Source: an uncultured Lachnospiraceae bacterium
Lineage (GTDB): Bacteria > Bacillota > Clostridia > Lachnospirales > Lachnospiraceae
NCBI GenBank assembly: GCA_937885345.1
Contig: CAKZZH010000132.1
Location: 11,324 to 75,323, forward strand
Length of the DNA: 64,000 nt
Direction: 5' to 3'
The notes below the pieces were generated by a model. That model was not told the origin of the DNA, did not search any database, and saw only the letters and a list, made by a program, of their open reading frames with translations. Shown in pieces: positions 42,423-51,687 of the stretch. Position 1 is the stretch's first letter. Every line of letters starts with the position of its first letter. The position numbers were made by a program, and so were the translations under genes.

Positions 42423-44852
42423 ATGAAGTTCGGTTACTTTGATGACGAAAACCGCGAATACGTCATCACAACGCCTAAGACTCCGCTTCCGTGGATCAAT
42501 TACTTAGGCTCTAACGAGTTTTTTTCCCTGATATCCAACACTTGCGGCGGTTACACCTTCTATAAGGATGCCAAGCTGCTCAGACTTACGAGATATCGTT
42601 ATAACGATGTTCCGATGGATATCAACGGCAAATACTTCTACATCAATGACAACGGAACCATCTGGAATCCGGGCTGGAAGCCCACCCAAACAGACCTCGA
42701 TGAATATGAATGCCGTCATGGTATGGGTTATTCCAAGTTCAAGGGGGCTAAGAACGGACTGGAAGCAAATGTGCTTACATTTGTACCCATGAATGACAAC
42801 TGTGAGGTGACCAGGCTCACACTCACCAACAATTCATCGCAGGATAAGGATTTTAAAGTATTTTCATATGTGGAATGGTGTCTTTGGAATGCCGACGACG
42901 ACAGCCGTAATTTCCAGCGTAACTTATCGACCGGCGAGGTTGAGGTTGACGGTTCCACGATCTACCATAAAACGGAATACAGAGAGCGTCGCAACCACTA
43001 CGCGATCTACTCCGTAAATGCGCCCATAGACGGATTCGACACTATCAGGGACGAATTCCTCGGTGCATATCACTATGCTTCTTCACCCGAAGTTGTAGAA
43101 AACGGCAAAGCCAAGAACTCTATGGCAAGCGGATGGTCACCCATTGCCAGCCACCAGCTCAATGTTAAGCTTGCTCCCGGAGAGAGCAAGAGCTTTGTAT
43201 TCGTACTCGCATATATCGAGAATCCCGTTAATGACAAATGGGAAGCTCCCAATGTCGTTAACAAGAAGCCTGCCAAAGCGCTTCTTTCCAAGTATCAGAC
43301 AGACGGCGGCGTAGACAGAGCATTCAACGAATTAAAGAGATACTGGAAGGAACTCCTCAGCAAATACACTGTTCAGTCTTCCAACGACAAGGTCGATCGT
43401 ATGGTTAACATCTGGAATCAGTACCAGTGCATGGTAACCTTTAATATGAGCCGAAGTGCTTCTTATTACGAGTCCGGAATCGGCCGCGGAATGGGCTTCA
43501 GAGATTCATGTCAGGATCTTCTCGGCTTCGTTCATCTTATTCCCGAGCGCGCCCGCGAGAGAATAATCGATATCGCTTCAACCCAGTTTGAAGACGGCAG
43601 CGCATATCATCAGTATCAGCCTCTCACCAAGAAAGGCAATGCAGATATCGGATCGGGCTTTAATGACGATCCTCTCTGGCTTATCGCCGGAACAAGCGCA
43701 TACGTAAAGGAAACCGGAGACCTTTCCATCCTTAAGCAACCCGTTCCTTTCGATAATGACGAGAGCAAAGCAACTCCTCTTATGGACCACCTTAAGAGAT
43801 CTCTCGATTATATCATCAATCACAAAGGACCCCACGCACTTCCCCTTATCGGACGAGCTGACTGGAATGACTGTCTCAACCTCAACTGCTTCTCAGAGAA
43901 GCCCGGTGAGTCCTTCCAGACTTTCGGACCTTCCGAAGGCCCCGTTGCAGAGTCCGTATTCATTGCCGGTATGTTTGTAAAATACGGTCGTGAATATGCC
44001 GATCTTGCCAATCTCCTCGGAGATGTTGCCGAAGCAGAGAGAGCTCTTGCAGAGGTTGATAAAATATACGCTGCAATCCTTGACGCAGGCTGGGACGGCG
44101 AATGGTTCGTACGAGCATACGATGCATTCAGCCACAAAGTCGGTTCGAAGGAATGTGAAGAAGGACAGATCTTCATCGAGCCCCAGGGCTTCTGCGTTCT
44201 CGCAGGTGTCGGCGTTAAGGAAGGTCTCGCAGAGAAAGCGCTCAACTCGGTTAAAGAGAAACTCGATACCAAGTACGGCATAATGATCCTTCAGCCCGCA
44301 TATACCAAGTACCATATCGAACTCGGAGAGGTAACCTCATATCCTCCCGGATACAAAGAGAATGCAGGCATTTTCTGTCATAACAATCCTTGGGTATCAT
44401 GTGCCGAGACCGTCATCGGAAGAGGCGACAGAGCATTTGAAATCTATCGGAAGACCTGCCCTGCATACTGCGAGGAATTCTCTGAGATCCACAGAACCGA
44501 GCCCTATGTATATTCACAGATGATCGCAGGCGCCGATGCCAAATTCCACGGCGAGGCCAAGAACAGTTGGCTCACCGGAACCGCAGCATGGACTTTCGTT
44601 AACATTTCGCAGTACATACTCGGCGTAGCACCCACACACAAAGGACTTCAGATCAATCCCTGTGTACCTTCGGATTTCGGCGATTTTAAGATTACAAGGC
44701 GTTTCCGCGAGGGAACCTATAACATCACCGTTAAGAACAGCGGAAGTCAGAAGGGCGTTAAATCAATGGTTGTTGACGGAAGACCCGTTGAGGGCTGCAT
44801 CGTGCCTTACGAGAAAGGCAAGACTCAGTACAATGTAGTTGTAGAGATGTAA
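42423..44852 (+). CDS. cbp: Cellobiose phosphorylase, family GH94
   Basis: 809 residues, the usual length, and no signal peptide. It splits cellobiose with phosphate into glucose and glucose-1-phosphate in the cytoplasm, saving ATP. The N-terminal beta-sandwich ([44 protein letters not shown]) and the alpha-barrel are both intact; [10 protein letters not shown] carries the expected catalytic Asp, and [15 protein letters not shown] is a family landmark. The ATG follows AGGAGGGATTACAC. Repression by the adjacent LacI protein is indicated by two operators. Confidence 0.95.
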   Translation: MKFGYFDDENREYVITTPKTPLPWINYLGSNEFFSLISNTCGGYTFYKDAKLLRLTRYRYNDVPMDINGKYFYINDNGTIWNPGWKPTQTDLDEYECRHGMGYSKFKGAKNGLEANVLTFVPMNDNCEVTRLTLTNNSSQDKDFKVFSYVEWCLWNADDDSRNFQRNLSTGEVEVDGSTIYHKTEYRERRNHYAIYSVNAPIDGFDTIRDEFLGAYHYASSPEVVENGKAKNSMASGWSPIASHQLNVKLAPGESKSFVFVLAYIENPVNDKWEAPNVVNKKPAKALLSKYQTDGGVDRAFNELKRYWKELLSKYTVQSSNDKVDRMVNIWNQYQCMVTFNMSRSASYYESGIGRGMGFRDSCQDLLGFVHLIPERARERIIDIASTQFEDGSAYHQYQPLTKKGNADIGSGFNDDPLWLIAGTSAYVKETGDLSILKQPVPFDNDESKATPLMDHLKRSLDYIINHKGPHALPLIGRADWNDCLNLNCFSEKPGESFQTFGPSEGPVAESVFIAGMFVKYGREYADLANLLGDVAEAERALAEVDKIYAAILDAGWDGEWFVRAYDAFSHKVGSKECEEGQIFIEPQGFCVLAGVGVKEGLAEKALNSVKEKLDTKYGIMILQPAYTKYHIELGEVTSYPPGYKENAGIFCHNNPWVSCAETVIGRGDRAFEIYRKTCPAYCEEFSEIHRTEPYVYSQMIAGADAKFHGEAKNSWLTGTAAWTFVNISQYILGVAPTHKGLQINPCVPSDFGDFKITRRFREGTYNITVKNSGSQKGVKSMVVDGRPVEGCIVPYEKGKTQYNVVVEM

Positions 44853-44925
44853 GCCCGGACGCAGCGGCGCGCAGGTTCTGCAGCCCGGCAGACACACGTC
44901 ATACATAATATTTCCTCAAATAAAA

Positions 44926-44962
44926 TATATGGCGAAGAAGGATCAATCTTCTTCGCCATATT
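44926..44962. terminator. Bidirectional terminator between cbp and the MntP-ZIP gene
   Basis: A 15-base-pair stem with arms ATATGGCGAAGAAG and its complement around a 7-base loop, with ATTTTA after it and TTTTA before it on the other strand. Confidence 0.85.
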
Positions 44963-44993
44963 ATTTTACACGGAAAGACCATCATAAGCGGAT

Positions 44994-46364
44994 TTACATT
45001 TTAACAAAGATCATGAACATCACAAGTGCAAAGCCTGCAACAAAAGCAAGTGCGCCTTTATCATTGTCCTTACCCGCATACATCTGGGGTATTTCCTCAA
45101 CAACCGTAAATATTATCGCGCCGGCTGCAGCGGCCATGATATACGAGAGAGCCCCCGGGAAAATAACCACAACCACAAGCGTGATCATAGCCATTATAGG
45201 AACCGGCACACCGGAAATAACACCCATAAAGAAGGCCTTACCAACACCGTTGCCTTTATCCCTTATGGGAAGCGAGACAAAGAGTGCCTCCGGAAAATTC
45301 TGAACCGCAACGGCAATCGCAAGAACGAAAGCCGTTGAAGCGGATATCCAGTCCGTTTTCATAAAATGCGCCGCATATATTGTTCCAAGCGCGATCCCCT
45401 CGGGTATATGATGGATAACCTCGGAAAGCATAACTTTGGTTTCAGGCTTAAGTTTGCTGTTTAGACCCTCGGTAATATCCACATAGGCATGCGTGTGTGG
45501 CACAAGATGATCCAACAAAAACTGCGCTCCTACGCCCGCGCAGAAACTTAAAAATATAAATAAGATCTCACGAACATCCGCACTTCCCGGATTTCCTATA
45601 GAAGGTTTGAGCATTCCCCAGACCGCAATGGAAAGCATGATTCCGGCGCTGCTGCCCGCAAAGATCATACGAATGTTATCCGATATCGTTTTCCGCTTCG
45701 TATATACAAAAAGCGCTCCGAGAAGCGTTCCCGCAAAAGGGATCAGCATGCCAAAAATCGTATCCGAATCCGACAGCGCACCCGATTTATCAAGGGATGT
45801 TATCAGCGAATAAAATCCGATGAATATGAGGATCGTACCACCGGCAACTTCGGAACCGGATTTATATCTTATTCCGAAAGCGCTTCCGATCCTAACGCCC
45901 GCAAAAGAAATAATAAATGTTACGATGGTTATGGTGATACAGGCAAAAACGGTATTGAACATTTTACTTGCATCGAAAACCTCTACAGGAAAAGCTATAA
46001 ACGTGATGCCGACCGCCAGTGCATCGATACTGGTTGCAATGGCCATCGGAAACATCTGCTTGATCCCAAAACCCGCTTTGGTTTCCTCTTCCTCGGAAAA
46101 CGCCTCACGGATCATATTGATTCCGATAAGAAGAAGGAGTGCAAAAGCAACCCAGGGGGCGACCACTCCGATCCATTTCTCAAAGCGCGAGCCGACCATA
46201 TATCCGATAAAAGGCATAAGACCCTGAAACACTCCGAACCATACGCCGCAGATAAGACATTCTTTAATTGTTATCTTACCGGCTGTAAGGCCTTTGCAAA
46301 TGGAGACCGCAAAAGCATCCATAGCAAGTCCGACCGATAAAAGAAGTACCTCAAAAATACCCAT
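44994..46364 (-). CDS. Fusion of MntP-type manganese exporter and ZIP-type metal transporter
   Basis: 456 residues in one uninterrupted frame. Residues 1-190 match MntP: VGLAMDAFAVSICKGL (Asp16) and the internal repeat ATSIDALAVGITF (Asp114), six helices, about the full length of a stand-alone MntP. Residues 200-456 match a ZIP/GufA transporter: a first helix pair, EVIHHIPEGIALG (318-326, metal site of helix IV), VQNFPEALFVSLP (helix V) and VVEEIPQMY. MntP proteins export Mn2+ and ZIP proteins usually import Zn2+, Fe2+ or Mn2+, so the joint function is unclear. No linker break or frameshift is visible. It has a consensus -35 promoter and no recognisable manganese riboswitch. Confidence 0.88.
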   Translation of the reverse strand: MGIFEVLLLSVGLAMDAFAVSICKGLTAGKITIKECLICGVWFGVFQGLMPFIGYMVGSRFEKWIGVVAPWVAFALLLLIGINMIREAFSEEEETKAGFGIKQMFPMAIATSIDALAVGITFIAFPVEVFDASKMFNTVFACITITIVTFIISFAGVRIGSAFGIRYKSGSEVAGGTILIFIGFYSLITSLDKSGALSDSDTIFGMLIPFAGTLLGALFVYTKRKTISDNIRMIFAGSSAGIMLSIAVWGMLKPSIGNPGSADVREILFIFLSFCAGVGAQFLLDHLVPHTHAYVDITEGLNSKLKPETKVMLSEVIHHIPEGIALGTIYAAHFMKTDWISASTAFVLAIAVAVQNFPEALFVSLPIRDKGNGVGKAFFMGVISGVPVPIMAMITLVVVVIFPGALSYIMAAAAGAIIFTVVEEIPQMYAGKDNDKGALAFVAGFALVMFMIFVKM

Positions 46365-46388
46365 ATTCTACGCTCCAATCCATATATG

Positions 46389-46417
46389 ATTGTACTATCA
46401 GGGCAGGCTGATGTCAA
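46389..46417 (-). promoter_or_regulatory. Promoter of the MntP-ZIP gene
   Basis: Minus strand TTGACA (46417-46412), 17-bp spacer, TACAAT (46394-46389). The leader is only about 18 bases. Confidence 0.75.
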
Positions 46418-46437
46418 AGGAATTGCACAATGTAAAA

Positions 46438-46470
46438 AGTGAGTGCCACAGCAAAGCCGCGGCACTCACT
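46438..46470 (-). terminator. Terminator after the 181-residue gene
   Basis: A ten-base-pair stem AGTGAGTGCC/GGCACTCACT with a 13-base loop and TTTTT on the minus strand. Confidence 0.85.
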
Positions 46471-46592
46471 ATCTCTCTATTAAACCTACTATATATCCCT
46501 TATTGATATTTTCCCCAAATGTAGACATTCCCATTGTCTTCATTCTACACATCTAAATTCTTCTGCCCTTTTCCTATCCGGTGATCCGACCC

Positions 46593-47138
46593 TTATGCCC
46601 AAGGATCTTCACTCTTGGATTTCTTAATATCAACGATCAGGAACTGCTCCCAAAGGAACCACTGATCACCCTTCTTACGAAGCTTAACCTGACGAGGACT
46701 ATCAGCTCCGCCCGAAGAAATATACAGAACCGCATATGAATCATCCTGATATGAATAAGGATTATCGGAAACTGTAACCGTGAAAGGCTGACTCGGTGTG
46801 TAATCGTTCTCAGGTGTAGCACCCTTAAAATATGAGAACGGAACCTTAACTCTGCCGGTTATTCTCTCCTTAAGGAAAGCCTTCTCGTGATTGCTGAGGG
46901 GCTGAGGTCCTTTCAGGAAATTAAGCATGTCATATCCGATTTCAAGGTCGGCAGCAAGTGCGCAAATAGCACAAACCGTAAGGGCTGCTGTCTTAAAAGG
47001 TGAATCTAAAGTCGCTTCCGGAAGAGCCTGAAGCTCAGCTACGCTCTCAGGAAGAGCCTGGAATGTGAAGGTCTCTGTCTTATTACCACCGCCGGCAGCG
47101 TCAGAAACCGCATTCTTAATGTTATCAAAAATACTCAT
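46593..47138 (-). CDS. Conserved protein of unknown function
   Basis: 181 residues with no membrane helix or signal. The N-terminus MSIFDNIKNAVSDAAGGG is an amphipathic helix, followed by an all-helical region (SPFKTAALTVCAICALAADLEIGYDMLNFLKGP) and a beta-rich C-terminus (QPFTVTVSDNPYSYQDDSYAVLYISSGG, RQVKLRKKGDQWFLWEQFLIV). I believe such proteins are common in Lachnospiraceae (possibly DUF6935), but the function is unknown. The ATG follows GGAGGTATATTA, and it is a single-gene unit with its own terminator. Confidence 0.7.
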   Translation of the reverse strand: MSIFDNIKNAVSDAAGGGNKTETFTFQALPESVAELQALPEATLDSPFKTAALTVCAICALAADLEIGYDMLNFLKGPQPLSNHEKAFLKERITGRVKVPFSYFKGATPENDYTPSQPFTVTVSDNPYSYQDDSYAVLYISSGGADSPRQVKLRKKGDQWFLWEQFLIVDIKKSKSEDPWA

Positions 47139-47287
47139 TAATATACCTCCGTATCAAAGTATCCTATGTTGCCCATGCGCATCTAATCGCAGTTTATCGC
47201 AAATAAAATACGCACTACGCAACAACCATAGTCACATTATATTGAAACTCGTTTTATAAAACATCATTAGTTTTGAGGATAAAAAAA

Positions 47288-47324
47288 GACTGTGAAAAAG
47301 TCTTAAAAAACTTGTTTCACAGTC
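47288..47324 (-). terminator. Terminator after the carD-like gene
   Basis: A long stem GACTGTGAAA/TTTCACAGTC with an inner AAGT/ACTT pairing, then seven T on the minus strand. Confidence 0.88.
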
Positions 47325-47388
47325 ATTTTACAGCTATTTAACGGTCAATCCGCAGCAATGCGCGGTTATTTAGCGGGCCACGGTGCCT

Positions 47389-47892
47389 TTATTTGGCCCC
47401 GCGTGCGATCCTCTCGCCGATATAGTCCTCCATCTCGTCCTTGTCCTTCTTAAGGGCAAAGCTAAGCTCGCTGTAGAGGTTGTCTTCAGCCATTTTAAAA
47501 TATCTGTCATCAGTCGCGGTAGTCTTCTTACCCTGTGCGATCCTCTCCTGCTTGCGCGAATAAACTGTCTTAAGAACGCTCACAAGATTACGGCAATCCC
47601 CGCTTCCTACGAATTCCTTGTACTTCTCTTCACGAAGCTTATCATTGGTAGCGGAAATCTTCTCAATGCTCGGAATCTCATCGATAAGAGCAAGCGCTTC
47701 CTTCTTGTTGATCACGGTCCTGGCAACAACCTTCGTATTGTCAGTCGGAAGGAAGGAGCGTCCTCCCTTGCCGTAAACAGGCTCCAACACATAGTATTCT
47801 CTGTCACTGCCCGCAAAATCAAGTTTGGAAATATCCACGATCTTGCAGATGCCGTTAGTACCACATACTATAAATTCTCCAACACGGAACAT
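47389..47892 (-). CDS. CarD family transcriptional regulator
   Basis: 167 residues from the ATG at 47892 (GGAGGATTT upstream). The N-terminal RNA-polymerase-interaction domain is like that of TRCF/CdnL: MFRVGEFIVCGTNGICKIVDIS, YYVLEPVYGKGGRSFLPTDN. The C-terminal helical DNA-binding domain includes VLKTVYSRKQERIAQGKKTTATDDRYFKMAEDNLYSELSFAL. Such proteins bind the polymerase beta subunit and stabilise open promoter complexes. It is monocistronic. Confidence 0.92.
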   Translation of the reverse strand: MFRVGEFIVCGTNGICKIVDISKLDFAGSDREYYVLEPVYGKGGRSFLPTDNTKVVARTVINKKEALALIDEIPSIEKISATNDKLREEKYKEFVGSGDCRNLVSVLKTVYSRKQERIAQGKKTTATDDRYFKMAEDNLYSELSFALKKDKDEMEDYIGERIARGAK

Positions 47893-48010
47893 AAATCCTC
47901 CATTTCTGTGCAAATATCCGTACGACCACCTTATGGCTTCTGCCGTCGGAGTATAAAATAAATCCCTCACCTAAGTGCAGAGGGACTTGTCCTCGCATTA
48001 ATGTTAACAT

Positions 48011-48041
48011 AAAATGGCCCAAAATAAAAGTGGGCCATTTT
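48011..48041. terminator. Bidirectional terminator between aldolase and carD genes
   Basis: An 11-base-pair stem AAAATGGCCCA/TGGGCCATTTT around a nine-base loop; the stem itself supplies the T-run on both strands. Confidence 0.8.
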
Positions 48042-48090
48042 ATCCATTTTTGTATTAAATTCAGTCCAGATCTTCCCATCTGGCTCCTGT

Positions 48091-49068
48091 TCAATCCTGA
48101 TTGATCAGCTCGGCATAGAAATCGGCATAGTCTTTACGCTTCTCGTTTGTAAAAGCGATAGCGGTTCTGGGATGCTGATTGAGAAGTCCGGTTGCAAGGT
48201 ACTGAAGATCGTATCCCCATACAACACCGGATTCCTTGAGAGGAACCATATAGTCCTGTATAAACCTGAATACAGGGAAAATATTGTATTTGGGATTACG
48301 GAGCACTCCGAGAAGGTTCTCCATTGAGCAGTTGCCCGCGCCTCTTCCCATTCCGTTATATGTTGCATCAAGCCAGTTAACGCCGTCACCTACGCACTCA
48401 AGTGTGTTGGCAAAAGCAAGCTGCTGATTATTGTGAGCATGAATACCGATCTGCTTACCGTATTTGTCGCCGTATTCGACATAGAGGCTGGCAACTCTGG
48501 CCATCTGCTCGGGATAGAGAGCTCCAAAGCTGTCAACGATGTAGATCGCGTCAACATCGGTCTTACAGATGATGTCGAGAGCAGCCTTAATATCGCCCTC
48601 CTGAGCGCTTGAAACCGCCATAATATTGCAGGAAACCTCATAGCCCTTCTTCTTAGCGTCCTCGATCATATCGACTGCGGCAGGGATCTGATGAACATAG
48701 CAGGCTACTCTGATAAGGTCAAGCGCACTGTTGGCACGCTCAACAATATCATTCTTGTAATCGCACCTGCCTACATCCGCCATAGCGGCAAGTTTGAGCC
48801 CTGTATCGTTATTGGCACCGAATACCTCAAAGATATCATCCTCGTTGCAAAATTTCCATTTGCCGAATTTATCCTTATCGAACATAGTCTTATCGCCCTT
48901 ATATCCGATCTCCATATAATCAACACCGGCCTTAAGATTGGTCTCGTAGAGCGCTTTTGCAAATACATCGGTAAAATAAAAATCATTTACCAGACCACCG
49001 TCTCTGAGTGTTGCGTCCACAACGCGGACATTTTCTCTGTAATCCATAAGTGCCGATATTTCTTTCAT
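48091..49068 (-). CDS. DRE-TIM aldolase (4-hydroxy-2-oxovalerate aldolase/HMGL-like)
   Basis: 325 residues from the ATG at 49068 (GGAGG ten bases upstream); a TTG 39 bases earlier is an alternative. VRVVDATLRDGGLVNDFYF is the DRE-TIM metallolyase motif (here D-x-TLRDGG), and IGIHAHNNQQLAFAN is the metal-binding HxH. Members make or break C-C bonds next to a keto acid (HMG-CoA lyase, isopropylmalate synthase, 4-hydroxy-2-oxovalerate aldolase). It is short, without a CoA or leucine regulatory domain, and the substrate is unknown. Confidence 0.85.
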   Translation of the reverse strand: MKEISALMDYRENVRVVDATLRDGGLVNDFYFTDVFAKALYETNLKAGVDYMEIGYKGDKTMFDKDKFGKWKFCNEDDIFEVFGANNDTGLKLAAMADVGRCDYKNDIVERANSALDLIRVACYVHQIPAAVDMIEDAKKKGYEVSCNIMAVSSAQEGDIKAALDIICKTDVDAIYIVDSFGALYPEQMARVASLYVEYGDKYGKQIGIHAHNNQQLAFANTLECVGDGVNWLDATYNGMGRGAGNCSMENLLGVLRNPKYNIFPVFRFIQDYMVPLKESGVVWGYDLQYLATGLLNQHPRTAIAFTNEKRKDYADFYAELINQD

Positions 49069-49148
49069 AAAATCAAATCCTCCATATCCATAATTGTTTG
49101 ATATCAAACCATTTTCGCGTAAATAACATGTGCCTGTTCATTTTTTAC

Positions 49149-49177
49149 ATAATATGCCGAAACGATCATAATTTCAA
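49149..49177 (-). promoter_or_regulatory. Promoter of the aldolase gene
   Basis: Minus strand TTGAAA (49177-49172), 17-bp spacer, TATTAT (49154-49149). The -35 box lies in the last codons of the upstream EAL gene. Confidence 0.6.
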
Positions 49178-51124
49178 GCGATTATTATCTTTTACAAATT
49201 CAATGTATTCTTTGGCAGTTAACGCTTCGCTGAAATAGTAGCCCTGAATGTAGTCGCATCTGCAGTCGCAGAGATAATCAAACTGCTCTCTCGTCTCAAC
49301 GCCTTCGGCCACAACCTCAAATCCGAGATCCTTCAAAGTCCTGATCGTACCGGCTACGATGGTTCGTCCTTTCTGAGTTGAGATTGCCTTGACAAGCCGC
49401 TCATCAAGCTTGACCGTACGAACGGGAAGTGTCGCCAATCCTGATATATCCGAATAGGAAGAGCCGTAATCGTCGAGTACAAAAGAATATCCCCTGTCTC
49501 CAAGCTCCGTAAAATTGCTGTCCGCAACACCCTTCGTCTTCTTGTACAATTCCTCTGTTATCTCGAAGGTGATTCCCGCAGGCTGAATATGATATTTCTC
49601 CTGAAGGGAAATTATTTTATTTGCGAAATCGCTCTGTATCGCCTGAGCGGTGGAAAGGTTGATGCAGACATCATTTACTCCCTTTTCGGTAAGCTTGTTG
49701 TCAAAAATGAATTTAAAAACCTCTTTAACAACGAAGTTGCCGATGGTCAGCATGATCCCGCTCTTCTCCGCATTCGGTACAAACATTTCCGGCGGGACGA
49801 AACCGTACTTAGGGTCCTTCAGCCTTATAAGCGCTTCAACCGCAGTAAAATACCTTTTGCGCACATTGTAGATCGGCTGATAATACATATACAGATTGTG
49901 CTCCATCATCGCCCTTGTCAGGATCGAATCCATATCACGTTCCATCTGAAAATTGCGCGTGTTAAGGAGTTCATTGGCGCTCGCGTATATCTTATCCTTG
50001 GGCATATGATCATAAAATCTGTGCCCGAACTTGATGATCTCGTTGAAATTGCCGATATCATCGGGAATTCTGAGATAGCAGATACTCGGTTTAAGTCTTG
50101 TGCCTGAGTTGATGACATCCTTGATATTGTCCATAAACTCATTGTACATAATCGAAATATCACGCGCGGGATCGAATCTCTCATCGTCAAACATTATATA
50201 TATACAGCCCGTCTGCTCGTAGAAAAGCGTATAATCAGGCGCATACTTCTTACAGATCACATTAAGGCGCTTAACGATCCGTTGTATATAAGTATTATAT
50301 TTTTCTTCTTCAAGATAAGCTCTTACCTCGTAGGCATTGACGAATTTAATAACGACGAGCTTCATCATCTTTCTGGTCAGGAGCACCTTTTGAAGTTCGG
50401 ATCTGTAGGCGTCAAAGCTAAGGAGCCCCAACGATTCGTCGACGATTTCCTCCGGTATGTGCACATGTAAAATAATAATAAGACATCCGATCGCCATCGA
50501 GAACATCTCGATAAGAAGCTGCGGCACGAAAAACTGCACACTAACGGCTATGATCGCAAACACATACAAAAGCATGAGCGCAAGCCACTTTCTCTTATCG
50601 AGAAACCTCTTGCAATACAGCAGATAACTAAAGCACATACCGACATATATAAAGGACATAATGTAGAGGATATATATAAGTTTTCCTCTCTCATAACCGT
50701 TTTCGGTCACGGTAAAAAGCATATGGTGGTAGAAATTCGAAGCGAGAAGGATCACGAGCAGCGCATAGGGCGCAATCACAAGTGCTTTAACCGCAGGTCT
50801 CTTGAGCGCATACCATGTTCTTGTTATCGCAAATATAAAAAGCACATAGAACGCGTTATTCGCATTTCTCGTCAGGAAATATCCATATGAAAAGAAATAA
50901 TCCAGATTAATAAGTTCCGGGCTGAGCGTCTGTCCGCCGGTAGTTGCCAGTGCGCTGATCGCTTCCATTCCGTAATCGAATATCGTCGTAAACAGCATAA
51001 AAACGACCATCCAAATGAACATCTTGTTTGCAAGGCCTTGGGTCATTTTACGATATCCAATTGAAAAGAGGATCACGGCGTAGATCACAAACGCCGAATA
51101 ATCAAAGTAAAGTACCTTCTCCAT
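49166..51124 (-). CDS. Membrane c-di-GMP phosphodiesterase with EAL domain
   Basis: 652 residues: about seven to eight membrane helices in residues 1-215, a degenerate GGDEF-like region about 230-390 without a GGDEF motif, and an EAL domain about 400-645. Catalytic motifs appear intact: EALIRL, CINLS, FEITEE, DDYGSSYSD, VKLDER and AEGVET, so it should hydrolyse c-di-GMP. The multi-helix N-terminus is probably a sensor. The start overlaps the end of the 51102-51578 gene by 23 bases, so the two are co-expressed. Confidence 0.88.
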   Translation of the reverse strand: MEKVLYFDYSAFVIYAVILFSIGYRKMTQGLANKMFIWMVVFMLFTTIFDYGMEAISALATTGGQTLSPELINLDYFFSYGYFLTRNANNAFYVLFIFAITRTWYALKRPAVKALVIAPYALLVILLASNFYHHMLFTVTENGYERGKLIYILYIMSFIYVGMCFSYLLYCKRFLDKRKWLALMLLYVFAIIAVSVQFFVPQLLIEMFSMAIGCLIIILHVHIPEEIVDESLGLLSFDAYRSELQKVLLTRKMMKLVVIKFVNAYEVRAYLEEEKYNTYIQRIVKRLNVICKKYAPDYTLFYEQTGCIYIMFDDERFDPARDISIMYNEFMDNIKDVINSGTRLKPSICYLRIPDDIGNFNEIIKFGHRFYDHMPKDKIYASANELLNTRNFQMERDMDSILTRAMMEHNLYMYYQPIYNVRKRYFTAVEALIRLKDPKYGFVPPEMFVPNAEKSGIMLTIGNFVVKEVFKFIFDNKLTEKGVNDVCINLSTAQAIQSDFANKIISLQEKYHIQPAGITFEITEELYKKTKGVADSNFTELGDRGYSFVLDDYGSSYSDISGLATLPVRTVKLDERLVKAISTQKGRTIVAGTIRTLKDLGFEVVAEGVETREQFDYLCDCRCDYIQGYYFSEALTAKEYIEFVKDNNRLKL

Positions 51125-51578
51125 CGTTCTCTTTGCCCTTCATTCCTGTATTATCCTCAGCTTTAAGCCGCTTTATATACCATATGATAGATGTAACCGT
51201 ATCAAACAGAAGCATAACCACAAAACACCCGCCGCCAAGAAATATACCAAACAGCAAGTACTCTATTCCGTTAAGGAAGGTGTTTTTCTGCGGCACGATC
51301 CATTTATCTATGCCAACAAAGTAAAATATCACTGCCGTTATCGCTGCGTTAAGTACAAGCCAGATGGCCTTGTCGCGAAGCTTTAAAATGTATTTATCCT
51401 TCCAGCCTTTGGTATAGAAAGAATATAAACAGTACAATCCGCACATTAATACCGGAATCCCGAACGCAAAATAGGTCTCAATATTATATACGCCGTTTTC
51501 CTCAAGTGCGTCAGACCCTGTAAACAAAGCCCAGCTGAGGATTGAGCAGATAAGTATAAGGAACAGTTTCTTTTTCAT
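51102..51578 (-). CDS. Small membrane protein of unknown function
   Basis: 158 residues with four predicted membrane helices (about 3-22, 30-50, 66-88, 105-130) and a charged C-terminus. The ATG follows AAGGAG. It overlaps the EAL-protein gene, suggesting a partner for that sensor or simple co-transcription. No family recognised. Confidence 0.65.
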   Translation of the reverse strand: MKKKLFLILICSILSWALFTGSDALEENGVYNIETYFAFGIPVLMCGLYCLYSFYTKGWKDKYILKLRDKAIWLVLNAAITAVIFYFVGIDKWIVPQKNTFLNGIEYLLFGIFLGGGCFVVMLLFDTVTSIIWYIKRLKAEDNTGMKGKENDGEGTLL

Positions 51579-51641
51579 TCACCTTACTCCTTAAATGTGT
51601 ACCCTTTACTTTACTATACCAAACCGCCAATGTCAAAGCCC

Positions 51642-51687
51642 ATGTCCGTCAGTTCATGCGGTCAATGTCCGTCAGTTCACGCAGTTC
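51642..51687. repeat. 23-bp imperfect tandem repeat
   Basis: ATGTCCGTCAGTTCA followed by TGCGGTCA at 51642-51664 and by CGCAGTTC at 51665-51687. The second copy covers the last codons of the GGDEF gene, so the repeat probably arose by duplicating the 3' end of that gene. Confidence 0.8.

Noticed and set aside
46365..46437. Manganese riboswitch (yybP-ykoY) before the MntP-ZIP gene
   Set aside because: The predicted leader is about 18 bases, far too short, and no GGGGAGUA-like element is present.
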